From Nemertoderma westbladi (taxonomy: Eukaryota; Xenacoelomorpha; Nemertodermatida; Nemertodermatidae): a DNA stretch of 29,339 nucleotides. Positions 18,299 through 28,367 of the stretch are shown here, piece by piece. The translations under genes were made by a program, and so were the position numbers. Position 1 is the first letter of the stretch. Each line of letters begins with the position of its first letter. Under the pieces are notes generated by a model. That model worked only from the letters and a program-made list of their open reading frames with translations. It was not told where the DNA came from and made no database searches. The stretch spans positions 1 to 29,339 of the forward strand of contig JAUCBJ010001743.1 in the NCBI GenBank assembly GCA_032718475.1. Direction: 5' to 3'.

Positions 18299-19840
18299 TC
18301 TCGTATTTAATTTCGGTATAGATTTTGCTTTCTTAATTAAGAGAAATGAGTTTAGAGTTGCTATATCCACCAGATTCATGAACATCACCACTGGCCAACG
18401 ATTGCATTTCCGTTTACAGGAAAAATGCCGGAAAATGGTAAAATAAATCAACGCCAAACTTGGTCGCATTATAATCTAAGATCATCTGTGTTTTCAAAGT
18501 TACAGAATCGATGTCAAAACGATTGTGGCTACTGCGATACGATATGGTATTACGTTCTTGTTTGGTTTTGGGATAAATGATACCAACATAACCTTATCGC
18601 CTTCATTATAAAGAAACTTGGATGACATCTTTTTCCGTTTATTGGTTGGAGACAAGCGTATCTCTTGTGGTATTTCACGTCTTTTAGACTTGATGGTGCC
18701 AAGAAGAGTTAATTGTTTCTCCTTAAGTGCCTTTGCTAATTCTAGAGATGTAAACCAATTGTCTGTTGTAATTTGCCTTCCAGAATTATAGAATGGTTTT
18801 GCCAGCTCCATAACTATGTCAGTCGCAAGACCAACATGAATGCGACCTTGACTCTTACCACCATACATCATCCCCTTTAGAGCAAACCCAGAACTAGATT
18901 CGGTTATCCAAAAAATCTTTGCACCAAATTTATGGGGTTTATTAGGCATGTATGTTCGACCTGGGACACCACCCTTATAACTCACAAGCTGTTCATCTAC
19001 AGTCAAATGGCAGTCTGGGGTAATATATTTCAATAGTTGTTCTTGGAACATCAACCAAATGTCCCTTATGGCAGCAAACTTATCCAATACTTTCCTGGCT
19101 GCCCTAGTCTCCGGATTATCAAACCTCAAGCATTGTAGTAGGAAAATAAATCTTCTATATCCCATGGTTGCCTTGAAAAAAGGTGGACCATGTATTGGAT
19201 CCCATAGGTCAATAAGTGCCTGATGGGCACTTCTATACACACCAGCCATTAGCAGTATGGCAATTCCGGCATTTAGTTCGGTGATAGTAAATTGGTTATA
19301 AGATAAATGTGTGCGACCTTTCATTTTACTCTTATGCTTAGCAAATATTGCTCGGCCCCTTCGATTAGTTTCACATAGCACAATATAGAGCATATCGGTA
19401 GTAATGAAGAGATTGAAGCTCTCCTCTGGTGATACTGGAGAGACTAAGCTCTTTGGACTAAAATTAATAATATCTGCCCTTTGGCGTTTTGATGGCCGTG
19501 GTTCTTCTTCTGAGTATGTGGTACCAGATTTGGCAGTTATTGTTTCAACTGCAATTTCTGTAACATTAGAATCTTCTGACCCCGAAGAATACTCGTCTGA
19601 GTCTGATGAAGAATTGGATATAACGTACGTTTCATCATCGCTCAATTCTTCATCTTCAATTACGCTGTCTGATGTGAGTTCGACATCTGATGACACGAAT
19701 GAGTCCGATTCTGAAGGACTATGAGAATCATAGTTTTCATAGTTGTATAATTCATAGTCACAGTCAATATCGTTACTATTGTGTACCTCCTGTGTACCCC
19801 CAACTTCAAGTTGATCTAGATCTATTGTTTGTAAATCCAT
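18299..19840 (-). pseudogene. piggyBac transposase, N-terminal and catalytic part
   Basis: ATG at 19840 starts a 446-codon frame. Residues 1-125 are very acidic and Ser-rich, followed by a basic patch (RPSKRQR). The DDE_Tnp_1_7 domain has LTVDEQLVSYKGG with the first catalytic Asp (about 280), ITTDNWFTS with the second (about 360) and the SFIPKPNKNVI strand. The frame then stops at 18500. The third Asp is kept just downstream in another frame (YNATKFGVD, Asp codon at 18447-18449), and a second frameshift near 18430 leads to NRWPVVMF. The spacing of the three Asp (about 80 and 105 residues) fits the family. The enzyme would cut and paste the element at TTAA, but this copy cannot make it. Confidence 0.92.
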
Positions 19841-20051
19841 AATATACAGTAGGCTACTTCATACAGTATGTCCTACATATCCAATATCTGCTCTCAGACT
19901 GTCAGAATAATACTGTACCGGTACTGTACATTTATTTCTAACACACTATAAAATAACTACTATCAATATAATATGGCACACATAATAACTATATACCTAC
20001 AGTGTAGTAGTTTAGTTCACTATTTTTTATCATTTTACCAACCTAAAACCA

Positions 20052-20072
20052 TGGGCTACATTTTGTAGCCCA
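20052..20072. repeat. hairpin palindrome, 9-bp arms
   Basis: TGGGCTACA and TGTAGCCCA are perfect inverted arms around a 3-base TTT loop. A very similar palindrome occurs 180 bases to the right. Confidence 0.9.
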
Positions 20073-20231
20073 GTGTGTCACTTTAATACAAATGTGTCAT
20101 AGATTCTCTTATGATTGGTCAAATAACTTAAATCAAGCTACAACCAGCTAGGTATAGATTATAAACACATAACTAATGCCTCTATTGGCTGGGATTTTGA
20201 TCGGCTGATATACCTCAGTTTAAATAAGGCT

Positions 20232-20249
20232 GGGCTACAATTGTAGCCC
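20232..20249. repeat. hairpin palindrome next to the piggyBac end
   Basis: GGGCTACAATTGTAGCCC is a perfect 18-base palindrome 17 bases from the TTAA at 20267-20270. It probably is a subterminal element of the piggyBac end, where transposase-binding palindromes occur. Confidence 0.85.
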
Positions 20250-20270
20250 GTATGTCATGATTAGTGTTAA

Positions 20271-22477
20271 ATACTGAAATACCTATTACAGTATTATAGT
20301 TAGTAGTAAGTGTACTATTCCCCAGCGATATACCAGCGGTAGGACTATAACTAAACCAGTAAAATGTCTATCTGTCTGTTTGTAGGTTAAGTATACTAGT
20401 ACTGTAGTATAATAAATCATTCTATGGTAGCATAGCAGTACAGCTTACAGCAATAGTGCATTATGAAATGAAGGGTTTTACTTTTCAACGTATGCCGTAC
20501 GTATCCACGTATGTGTGTACGTATCCACGTATCTATACATTACATTTGAGCGATTTCGCCTACGCGTATGCATACGCGTATGTGAAATCGCTCAATGTAA
20601 TGTATAGATACGTGGATACGTACGGCATACGTGTAGGCGAATACTGTTTCCTGATTGTTTGGTCCAGATTATTATATTGTCAAGTCAACAGTGTCCCTGT
20701 AGCTGTAGGCCTATTATTACAGTAACGTGGTGTTTTGCATTACAGTCTGTCAGGCAGTACAGTAGGCCTATATTGTATCATTGGAAAAGTTAAAGGTTAT
20801 TACAGTGTAGTTATTGGAAAATGCGAGAATTGGTAAAATCCGTATTAAAAATATGTAAATTTGACAGATTAAAAATGGGTAAGTGTTTGAAAGGGAGATT
20901 AAAAATAGGTAAATGTTGGGATCACTGCCGATTTACTAAGTTTCAATAATAATATACATTATTACACTCTGTAACCGTAACAAAAAAATGTTACATCGAA
21001 ATATCGAAAAAAGCTGTATATGAGAAGCTATGTGTATATGAAAGCTGTATACGTGAGAAACGGTTGATATTGTACGCATAGCATACACCAGATCAAATAC
21101 ATTTAATTCAATTATTATTATAATAAATTTCTAAATTAATGACAGACAAACAGAATTATTGTTGAGCTTCAGTTTTCTTCCTGTTATTAATTCCAGTCAG
21201 TTTGATCCGTTGCGTTGGTTCCGATAGTCTAAAATCAGGCGTAAAGTGAAGATGTGATTGAAAGGCTTCATTTTGTCAAAAAATGAATATTATACTTATT
21301 AATTACACCATTTGCCATTGAACTGCTCTACACTACAACTTGTGTACTACACTTCTTTAGTTCTGGTACGAAACAGGTTCGATGCAATAGTTAGACTGGC
21401 GACTTGCTGTTGTATGCTTGATGAAACTTAATCGAACAAACACAGCCTTTCAGTAGATTTCGAAATTGGGTGAACAATAGTTCTATCTAAGTCTGTAAAG
21501 TTAATTTCCCATATTCGACACTAATGATGCGACCAAATTACATCCAGATATCGATCCCACGCTTTGTAAATTTAGGTAAGGTTTGTTTACTTTAAGCGTT
21601 CCTTCAGTTGCAAGTGACACATTTTCTTCACTTTCTTCTTACAATTCGACCTAAATGTGACGCAACAATGCTTGCAATGCACTATCCGGACAAAAGTAGA
21701 AAGTTTTAGTTTAGAAAGTCAGCAAGTTGAAGTAGAGACTATGGTAGTTAGGGAGTCGCTATATTGGCGTTGAAGCGAGATATAACTTCGTTGACCTTTT
21801 CGGATAACTTCATACACGAATCAAATGAGCTTTTTGGATATACTGTACGACGATATTCGCATTATTCAATATCTTATTAATAATATTTTCCTGTAATTCG
21901 AACTAACTGTTCCATTGAACTCGTACCTTCTCGTGACCGTCGCGTACTGTACAATCAGTCAAACGAATCAAAGTAAAGATTTCTCATTCTCAAAACGATT
22001 ACCAGTTGACAACGCAATTGTTCGCCTTCAGGAAGAAGACATAGTCCGTGGATTACTGCTGGGCACTGGCAAATAAATATAAGTAAAATAATGAATTTCA
22101 TCATCTTCGTCTTTTAATGAAAGTAATTTAATTTAAAATTAAATTAAGTTTAATAATTTTAAATAATTATTTTATATATGGATATTTTATTATTTAGAAA
22201 TTAAAATGGCCAATAAATCAATTAAAATAGGTTAATTAAGTAATTCAAGTAGTAAAAGATATTAGCCGCAAAGATATACAATTAAGGAATATTATTAACA
22301 ACGCACTTACAATACCGGTACTAAATATAACTGAGTATGATTATTCGCCAATAACACAAGCCACGGAAAAATAATGATACAGTACTACAGTATGTATAAA
22401 GAATAAATTACATTATGTTACCATTATGTATTATTGTTCTTAATATTAATTATTGTTTTACCAATAATATTAATACC
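20271..22477. other. non-coding interval between piggyBac and the tandem TIR elements
   Basis: No credible gene on either strand. It holds the large palindrome at 20489-20631, a roughly 30-bp tandem repeat at 20842-20920 (AGATTAAAAATRGGTAARTG at 20866 and 20896), and a 23-base AT palindrome at 22124-22146. The rest is AT-rich sequence with nothing that I recognise. Confidence 0.6.
20489..20631. repeat. long near-perfect inverted repeat (palindrome)
   Basis: The arms meet with no spacer between 20570 and 20571. The centre TACGCGTATG/CATACGCGTA is perfect for 20 bases. The arms then run about 60 bp with few mismatches (ATCTATACATTACAT against ATGTAATGTATAGAT). The left arm has an extra 20-bp direct duplication (GTACGTATCCACGTAT at 20498 and 20518) missing from the right arm. 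No TIR or target duplication is evident. Confidence 0.92.
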
Positions 22478-22479
22478 TA

Positions 22480-23719
22480 CAGTCCCTATCTCATTCTGAA
22501 TATTATTTCTCAAACTGGGTATCATTTCTCAAACCTTTTACTAATGATAGTCAACGGAGAATTTCAGTAGGTAAGACTGGGGTAAGAGTTGAGAAATCAG
22601 AAAGATGCAGCCAGCTCAATCTAACTCAAACTAGAGTCTGGCGCCATGGTTTGAGTTAGGTTGACTTCCAACTGTGCCATACTCAGCATTACTCTTCCTG
22701 TACGGGATGGATAATTACTCTGGTTGAGTGAGGCACCACATGGGGAAGGGGCCTCTGTCTGTTGCTTGGGCTCTTGAGTTAATGGGTTGAATTACATAAG
22801 CTGGGCAGGCCGGCTTGCGTGTGTCTCATAAAAGACATGTCAATCACGCAGTTCCTTTGTGGGCTTTACTAAATGTATGTTGTTAACTAAACCACACTGG
22901 CTCGGTCTGTTTGTAGAGATAGTTTTAATTCTGGGAATATTGTTGTCGGAAATTGGTGCTCTGTTGTCTGTCTGTTTGATGTCAATTGGTCCCTTACAAG
23001 ACATATCAGTTTAAAAATCTAATGGTTAATTAAGAATTATTAGTGCATATGGGACCTCGCAACACCACCCCCCTCCCATAAATATGGCCCTGTCTATAAT
23101 TACAGAGGTTTCCTCTGGCCCCTTTGCCCGGTATAGCCACACCCGGATGTATTGCGAATAATTGTGTTGACGATGTAATAGAGAATTAAACATTAGTAAA
23201 ACATTAAAGTTAAACATTAGAAACATTAGCGAAATATACGCGACATTAAAATAAATTTATAAAATTGGTTGGTTATATTTTATGGTTATATTTTAATGTA
23301 AAATAACGTTAAAATATGTTATGAGTCATACATACTTAATAAATGTAATAAAAAATTTATAAATCTTCAGTTTAATAATTTTTTAGCATATAATTTTTTT
23401 ATTCTGAAATTTAAAAATAAATTGAGTCACTGAGTCTGCAACTTAATTCTCACTGTCTACTGGAGTTAATTACACACACACAAATCAAGTTTAGGGAATG
23501 TTATAACAGCAGGAGACCATCAAACCCGTAGGCAGAGTATAACAGAAGCGAGTGGGCCATTAAACACAGACAGCTTGTTGTATGAATGCTACACAGTGCA
23601 CAGTGGGTGGTTACGCGAGTTTGAGTTGGGTTTGAGTAAACCAGACAGGTTTGAGTTAGTAAGAGTGAGGTAAGAGAAAAGGTACCCAGTTTGAGAAACA
23701 GTATCTAGAATGAGATATG
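22480..23719. mobile_element. non-autonomous TIR DNA transposon, copy A
   Basis: Starts CAGTCCCTATCTCATTC just after TA (22478-22479). Its right inverted end, CTAGAATGAGATA..TG, lacks five bases (GGGAC) found in copy B and meets a TA at 23720-23721. Short inner repeats of TTTGAG/CTCAAA words lie near both ends. It has no long ORF, so it must rely on an enzyme made elsewhere. The CAGT ends and TA target suggest Tc1/mariner-type mobilisation. Confidence 0.8.
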
Positions 23720-23721
23720 TA

Positions 23722-24974
23722 CAGTCCCTATCTCATTCTGAATATTATTTCTCAAACTGGGTATCATTTCTCAAACCTTTTACTAATGATAGTCAACGGA
23801 GAATTTCAGTAGGTAAGACTGGGGTAAGAGTTGAGAAATCAGAAAGATGCAGCCAGCTCAATCTAACTCAAACTAGAGTCTGGCGCTATGGTTTGAATTA
23901 GGTTGACTTCCAACTGTGCCATACTCAGCATTACTCTTCCTGTACGGGATGGATAATTACTCTGGTTGAGTGAGGCACCACATGGGGAAGGGGCCTCTGT
24001 CTGTTGCTTGGGCTCTTGAGTTAATTGTTAATGGGTTGAATTACATAAGCTGGGCAGGCCGGCTTGCGTGTGTCTCATAAAAGACATGTCAATCACGCAG
24101 TTCCTTTGTGGGCTTTACTAAATGTATGTTGTTAACTAAACCACACTGGCTCGGTCTGTTTGTAGAGATAGTTTTAATTCTGGGAATATTGTTGTCGGAA
24201 ATTGGTGCTCTGTTGTCTGTCTGTTTGATGTCAATTGGTCCCTTACAAGACATATCAGTTTAAAAATCTAATGGTTAATTAAGAATTATTAGTGCATATG
24301 GGACCTCGCAACACCACCCCCCTCCCATAAATATGGCCCTGTCTATAATTACAGAGGTTTCCTCTGGCCCCTTTGCCCGGTATAGCCACACCCGGATGTA
24401 TTGCGAATATGTGTTGACGATGTAATAGAGAATTAAACATTAGTAAAACATTAAAAGTTAAACATTAGAAACATTAGCGAAATATACGCGACATTAAAAT
24501 AAATTTATAAAATTGGTTGGTTATATTTTATGGTTATATTTTAATATGTAAAATAACGTTAAAATATGTTATGAGTCATACATACTTAATAAATGTAATA
24601 AAAATTTTATAAATCTTCAGTTTAATAATTTTTTAGCATATAATTTTTTTATTCTGAAATTTAAAAATAAATTGAGTCACTGAGTCTGCAACTTAATTCT
24701 CACTGTCTACTGGAGTTAATTACACACACACAAATCAAGTTTAGGGAATGTTATAACAGCAGGAGACCATCAAACCCGTAGGCAGAGTATAACAGAAGCG
24801 AGTGGGCCATTAAACACAGACAGCTTGTTGTATAAATGCTACACAGTGCACAGTGGGTGGTTACGCGAGTTTGAGTTGGGTTTGAGTAAACCAGACAGGT
24901 TTGAGTTAGTAAGAGTGAGGTAAGAGAAAATGTACCCAGTTTGAGAAACAGTATCTAGAATGAGATAGGGACTG
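23722..24974. mobile_element. non-autonomous TIR DNA transposon, copy B
   Basis: Near-identical direct copy of 22480-23719 with a few substitutions and small indels. For example, a seven-base TTAATTG-type insertion lies near 24022. Both ends are complete: CAGTCCCTATCTCATTCT at the left and AGAATGAGATAGGGACTG at the right, followed by TA (24975-24976). No long ORF. Confidence 0.85.
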
Positions 24975-24976
24975 TA

Positions 24977-25718
24977 CATGAGGAAAAGGTCGAAACGGTG
25001 GGTTCAATCAAGTAAGCGCAGGAAGTCAATTGTGAAAATCGGCTGTGATTGTCTGATACAGATTGACTTTTCATCAAATAATTTCATATCTTGGTTTCTA
25101 TGGATATGTCGATCCATTCAAATACATATTAACCATTTGGCGTAGAGATAGATAGATAAATTATGAGATAGATAGATTAGAGTAGATACTGTAATATAAT
25201 TAGTCCTTGGCTTTTTATACAGCTCTTAGTGTAATATACTGTATTCTACCATGAGACTCACCCATAATATGGTATTGCATCCTCCAATGCTGCTGGCGTG
25301 ACTGGGTAAGTAAATATGTAATTAAGTAAATAAGCAATTAATTAAATATAATATGGTTTACGGCATATATACAATACATGTAGTTTTTCTACATCTCATT
25401 GATTTTTTAAATGCATCCAGAGTACGCGTGGCAAAATATGGGAAGGCATAACCAGACTGTTGGACCATATTCTGGCAAAAATTTCACTTAATTATATATC
25501 ACAATAAATATACAAAAACAATTAAACTTATAACAGCTCGACGTCATACACTTACAAAAATTGTATATTAATCGCTAAAATACTAAAGTTGTATTCCAGC
25601 TTTCTAATGATACCAGAAGAAACCTGCCAATTGGCTTAGTTTTCCCAAAATGAAATCTGAGTATATTTAATGAAACACACTTTAAATATATTAACTAAAG
25701 TAAACTTACTTTCACATA
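24977..25718. other. non-coding, probably intron of the EGF gene
   Basis: AT-rich sequence downstream (on the minus strand) of the EGF exon, with a GATA microsatellite at about 25145-25180 (GATAGATAGATA). No further exon seen. Confidence 0.5.
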
Positions 25719-25838
25719 ATGTCACTCCATTGCCAGCATAACCAGGCTTACATTCACACAGAAAAGACCCGGGAATGTTTACACAGATAGCTTTATCAAT
25801 GAGACAGTTGTCGGTACTGACATAGCATTCATCTACAT
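25719..25838 (-). CDS. calcium-binding EGF-like exon of a host gene
   Basis: A single 120-bp internal exon: acceptor TTTTAG before 25838, donor GTAAGT after 25719, phase 1 at both ends. It codes one cbEGF module: (D)[11 protein letters not shown], then C, then [15 protein letters not shown] and a last C, giving six Cys. The D-x-D-E-C start and the aromatic residue of CKPGYAGNG match the calcium-binding consensus. Such modules stack in extracellular matrix, receptor and adhesion proteins and are stabilised by three disulfides and Ca2+. It lies downstream of the 28245-28367 exon in the same transcript. The gene cannot be named from two EGF modules. Confidence 0.92.
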
Positions 25839-26120
25839 CTAAAATACATTAGTTGAATTATATAGAATCATTGATGATAATTGAAATATAATGTAACATT
25901 GAGAATTAAAGACTTATATGAAAGGCATTCGCCCATGATTTCCAACTCATCATAAGGATTAGGTTTGAATCAATAAAGACATTTTAGAATGTGAATAAAC
26001 TTAAAACCTTAAACACTGCGGGCAACCCCAAGGCTCCTCTCTCTTTGCTGTTGCATCAAAGCCAGGGAGGGTGCAACACTAACTCATCAGGTTGATTATT
26101 TACAGATGGATCTTTGATAG

Positions 26121-26416
26121 GATGGATCTTTGGAAACTGTTATTGATATTATAAATAGTAGCAATATCTCGTTTAATAATGATAAGGTATTTAGCACTAC
26201 TGGCGATATAGGTTCAGGTATCAATTTGTTAAAATTATATAAATCTTGAGGGCTTGCGGACAATTACCAATGATTAAACGTTGTGAAAAGTGGCTTACAA
26301 AGTACGGTGTCAAACCTGGAACTGCTTTTGTGAATGTGACGACACACAAACAAAATTGGCAATTAAGGAATGTTTTATCAGCCTGTGTGACTGAGAGAAT
26401 CTGGTCCCTTTTCTAG
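26121..26416 (+). pseudogene. unrecognised coding-like remnant in two frames
   Basis: A frame open from 26121 to a TGA at 26247-26249 (starting DGSLETVIDIINSS) is followed by a second from 26243 to a TAG at 26414-26416 (KRCEKWLTKYGVKPGTAFV and further). Both have protein-like composition, and together they read as one broken coding segment. I do not recognise a domain. Its position just upstream of the Penelope-like RT scrap suggests a part of the same element. Confidence 0.3.
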
Positions 26417-26491
26417 AATATTTTTTTTTAATTTTACTACAGCGTATTATACATTTCTCAAGATACACGTCATCTAATAAAATGGATTTAA

Positions 26492-26677
26492 CAACTGAGT
26501 AAAAGATTTGCCCCCTTTCTAAATTCAGCCAAACTTATTTCTGTAGACATTACTAACTTCTTCCCTTCCGTAGATAACATATTGGGTATGGAAGCAGGTA
26601 GGAGAACAATTACAGAACACCCAGATTTATTACTAGAAGTCTCTAATGATGAGTTTAGTTCCGTAGTTAATGATTAG
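26492..26677 (+). pseudogene. Penelope-like reverse transcriptase fragment
   Basis: A 61-codon frame with SAKLISVDITNFFPSVDN, resembling RT motif A of Penelope-like elements (S-x-D-hydrophobic-polar-x-F-F-P/T-x-V), with the likely catalytic Asp in SVDIT. It then reads GMEAGRRTITEHPDLL, as in the region after motif A. It stops at TAG 26675-26677 before the YxDD motif. It is a dead scrap inside a host intron. Another RT class is possible, as only one motif remains. Confidence 0.45.
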
Positions 26678-27117
26678 TGATCGTTGATCGGTCCCATACT
26701 GACATATCACATAGGAAATACAGATATCTTATATTGTAGCAAGTTGTAGACCAGACCTATCGGTTCCATAGACAGACATTCTCTCTCTAATGTTAAGGGT
26801 CTTCTTATTCTGGTGGCTATTATTACCGTACTGCCGGTGCCGTAGGTCTATACCACATGACCCATACTAGTACTGGACTGAACTGGTGTGACAGTAGGAA
26901 GACAATTCTCCATGGTTACAAGATAACGAAAAGTAATTTGTTTTAGAAGATGTGGAATACAGTAATTTAATTAAAAAATGTAATTGTCTTCTTACAGTTT
27001 GAATTCAGCTAGTCCTTTTCGTTCCCAGTGTGCTATTTTTTGTTGCTGATTTTAATTACTGCTGTATTCGCCTATGTTTGGGGTGTGTTAGTGATAGTGT
27101 GTTCTACTGAGTTCTTG

Positions 27118-27803
27118 TTCGAATACGTAAGGGAAAGGCATGGGCAGCCTTGAATAGGCTTTCCAGGATTTGGAAGTCACCGAGAATTAATAGGAAACTT
27201 AAGGTCCGATTATTTAGAGCAGCAGTAGTTCCAGTACTCCTCTAAGGGAGTCCATGCTGGGCTCTAACTGCTGAGGACACCCAATCTCTGGATGGCACAT
27301 TCACAAGAATGCTACGCCGGGTTCATTGTGTCAAGTACAATGCACACATCTCCAACCAGACACTATATAACATTGGAGGTGTCTCATTGGTTCCCCCAAG
27401 CTTGACACTAGAACAAAATCGCCTCCGCTTTGCAGGACATTGCTTTCGCCGTGAGGACCAGCCAGTGCATAATCTTGTACTTTGGCAGCCTCATGGAGTG
27501 AATAAGCATGGTGGACAGCCCATGACTTTCTTGAGACGCATCTGAAAGGACACTGGCCTTAAAGATGCGGATGATCTAGCAAATGTCATGGGTGATAGGG
27601 TGTTGTGGCGGTGCAATTTTGTTGACAAGCCGGCACAGCATTCTTAAAAATGCAGCTGCAATGCAGCATGCCGATCCAAGTAGTAGTAGAGTTCTTGTGT
27701 GTTTCCTTGTGTTCTGTATAAAGATGTATGCTCCAGGACCGAATTGTCCTAGAACCCCACCCAGCTCTACTTAACAATGAAGCCGTTTGGTCTAAACAAT
27801 AAA
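27118..27803 (+). mobile_element. LINE 3' end, 5'-truncated, copy 2
   Basis: From TTCGAATACGTAAGG the sequence matches the reverse complement of copy 1 (10087 to about 9760) almost base for base. It then continues through the C-terminus missing from copy 1 (CFRREDQPVHNLVLWQPHG, then DDLANVMGDRVLWR), ending at TAA 27645-27647. In-frame stops at 27243-27245 (TAC to TAA compared with copy 1) and 27543-27545 (TGA) kill the frame. The tail has AATAAA at 27798-27803. The 5' truncation is typical of LINE insertion. Confidence 0.9.
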
Positions 27804-28244
27804 TGAAGCAGTTAATAACTTTGGGTTAAATGTATTCAATACGGACTCTTAGAATGCAACCAAGAAGAATTAATTTAAAATTAATTAAACCGTAATACTA
27901 AATACATAATTTATTGTCAAGGAAATTGTTCCAGAAATATTTTATTATTCAACACCTGATGAAGATAAAAATAATTTATCGAAGCTTGTGAAATATTATG
28001 TTCTATATATTTTTTGATTATTAAAACATTGTTTTCAATCTCGGTTTAATTACATTTTTTTAACAACACTTCACTCCCTGCTATACTTAGAAAACGGATC
28101 CAAATCCATGTAACCTGTCCCTTTTTAAAATAACAATAAATTAAATTATATATGTATTGTATATATATCTAAGGGCTGTTACCTTATATATATAATTATT
28201 CAATATCAAATACTCACTGATGGTATGCTAGCAGTAGTACTTAC
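27804..28244. other. AT-rich intron sequence with hammerhead-like motif
   Basis: No gene. It contains the 19-base palindrome AATTAATTTAAAATTAATT near 27874, the hammerhead-like motif at 27956-27985 and AT-rich repeats (TATATATA) near 28150-28190. Confidence 0.5.
27956..27985 (+). ncRNA. hammerhead-ribozyme-like motif, imperfect
   Basis: CTGATGA (27956-27962), a 6-bp stem GATAAA/TTTATC closed by AATAA, then GAAGC (27981-27985) mimic the CUGAUGA-stem II-GAAA core. The last core A is G and an extra A sits before the stem, so activity is doubtful. Penelope-like elements are known to carry hammerhead motifs in their terminal repeats, and an RT scrap of that type lies 1.3 kb upstream on the same strand. 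Confidence 0.3.
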
Positions 28245-28367
28245 CAGTGCATGATTCACCATCACCAGAATAGCCGTTTTTGCATAAACATGTGAATGAA
28301 CCAACAGTATTTGTGCAGCTGGCATCAATGTGGCAGTTATGAGTATTGATAATACATTCATCAATAT
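28245..28367 (-). CDS. calcium-binding EGF-like exon of a host gene, upstream module
   Basis: A 123-bp exon with acceptor CTGCAG before 28367 and donor GTAAGT after 28245, phase 1 at both ends. It codes a cbEGF module: (D)[17 protein letters not shown], then [15 protein letters not shown] and a final C. All six Cys are present, and the Asp/Asn-containing CHIDASCTN and aromatic GYSGDG fit calcium binding. It precedes the 25719-25838 exon in the transcript; both exons have the same phase, so either could be skipped or duplicated without a frameshift. The sequence differs enough from the other module to show they are not a recent duplicate. Confidence 0.93.

Larger units (their letters stand above)
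16725..20270 (-). mobile_element. piggyBac-type DNA transposon, inactive
   Basis: Encloses the piggyBac transposase. TTAA, the piggyBac target, occurs at 16725-16728 and 20267-20270. Read inward, the two ends are loosely alike (TTAACCTG...ATATGGGGACA and TTAACACT...ATACGGGCTACA), which supports but does not prove these boundaries. The 1.3 kb between 16729 and the transposase end has no gene; it includes a run of 13 C (17944-17956) and GTGATATAG repeats near 17810-17840. Confidence 0.6.
25839..28244 (-). other. 2.4-kb intron of the EGF gene, filled with retroelement fragments
   Basis: Lies between two phase 1-1 EGF exons with correct splice sites. Contents: a coding-like but broken stretch (26121-26416), a Penelope-like RT scrap (26492-26677), a LINE 3' end (27118-27803) and a hammerhead-like motif (27956-27985). 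25839-26120 and 26678-27117 show nothing further. Confidence 0.7.

Noticed and set aside
18075-18446. 123-codon plus-strand frame
   Set aside because: Overlaps the readable C-terminal part of piggyBac on the other strand.
21370-21390. GGTTCGATGCA resembling a tRNA B box
   Set aside because: No A box at the right distance and no cloverleaf.
24998-25020. GGGTTCAATCA resembling a tRNA-derived SINE promoter B box
   Set aside because: No A box or poly(A)/repeat tail found.
25145-25180. GATA repeats as possible regulatory cluster
   Set aside because: Short microsatellite without other supporting signals.
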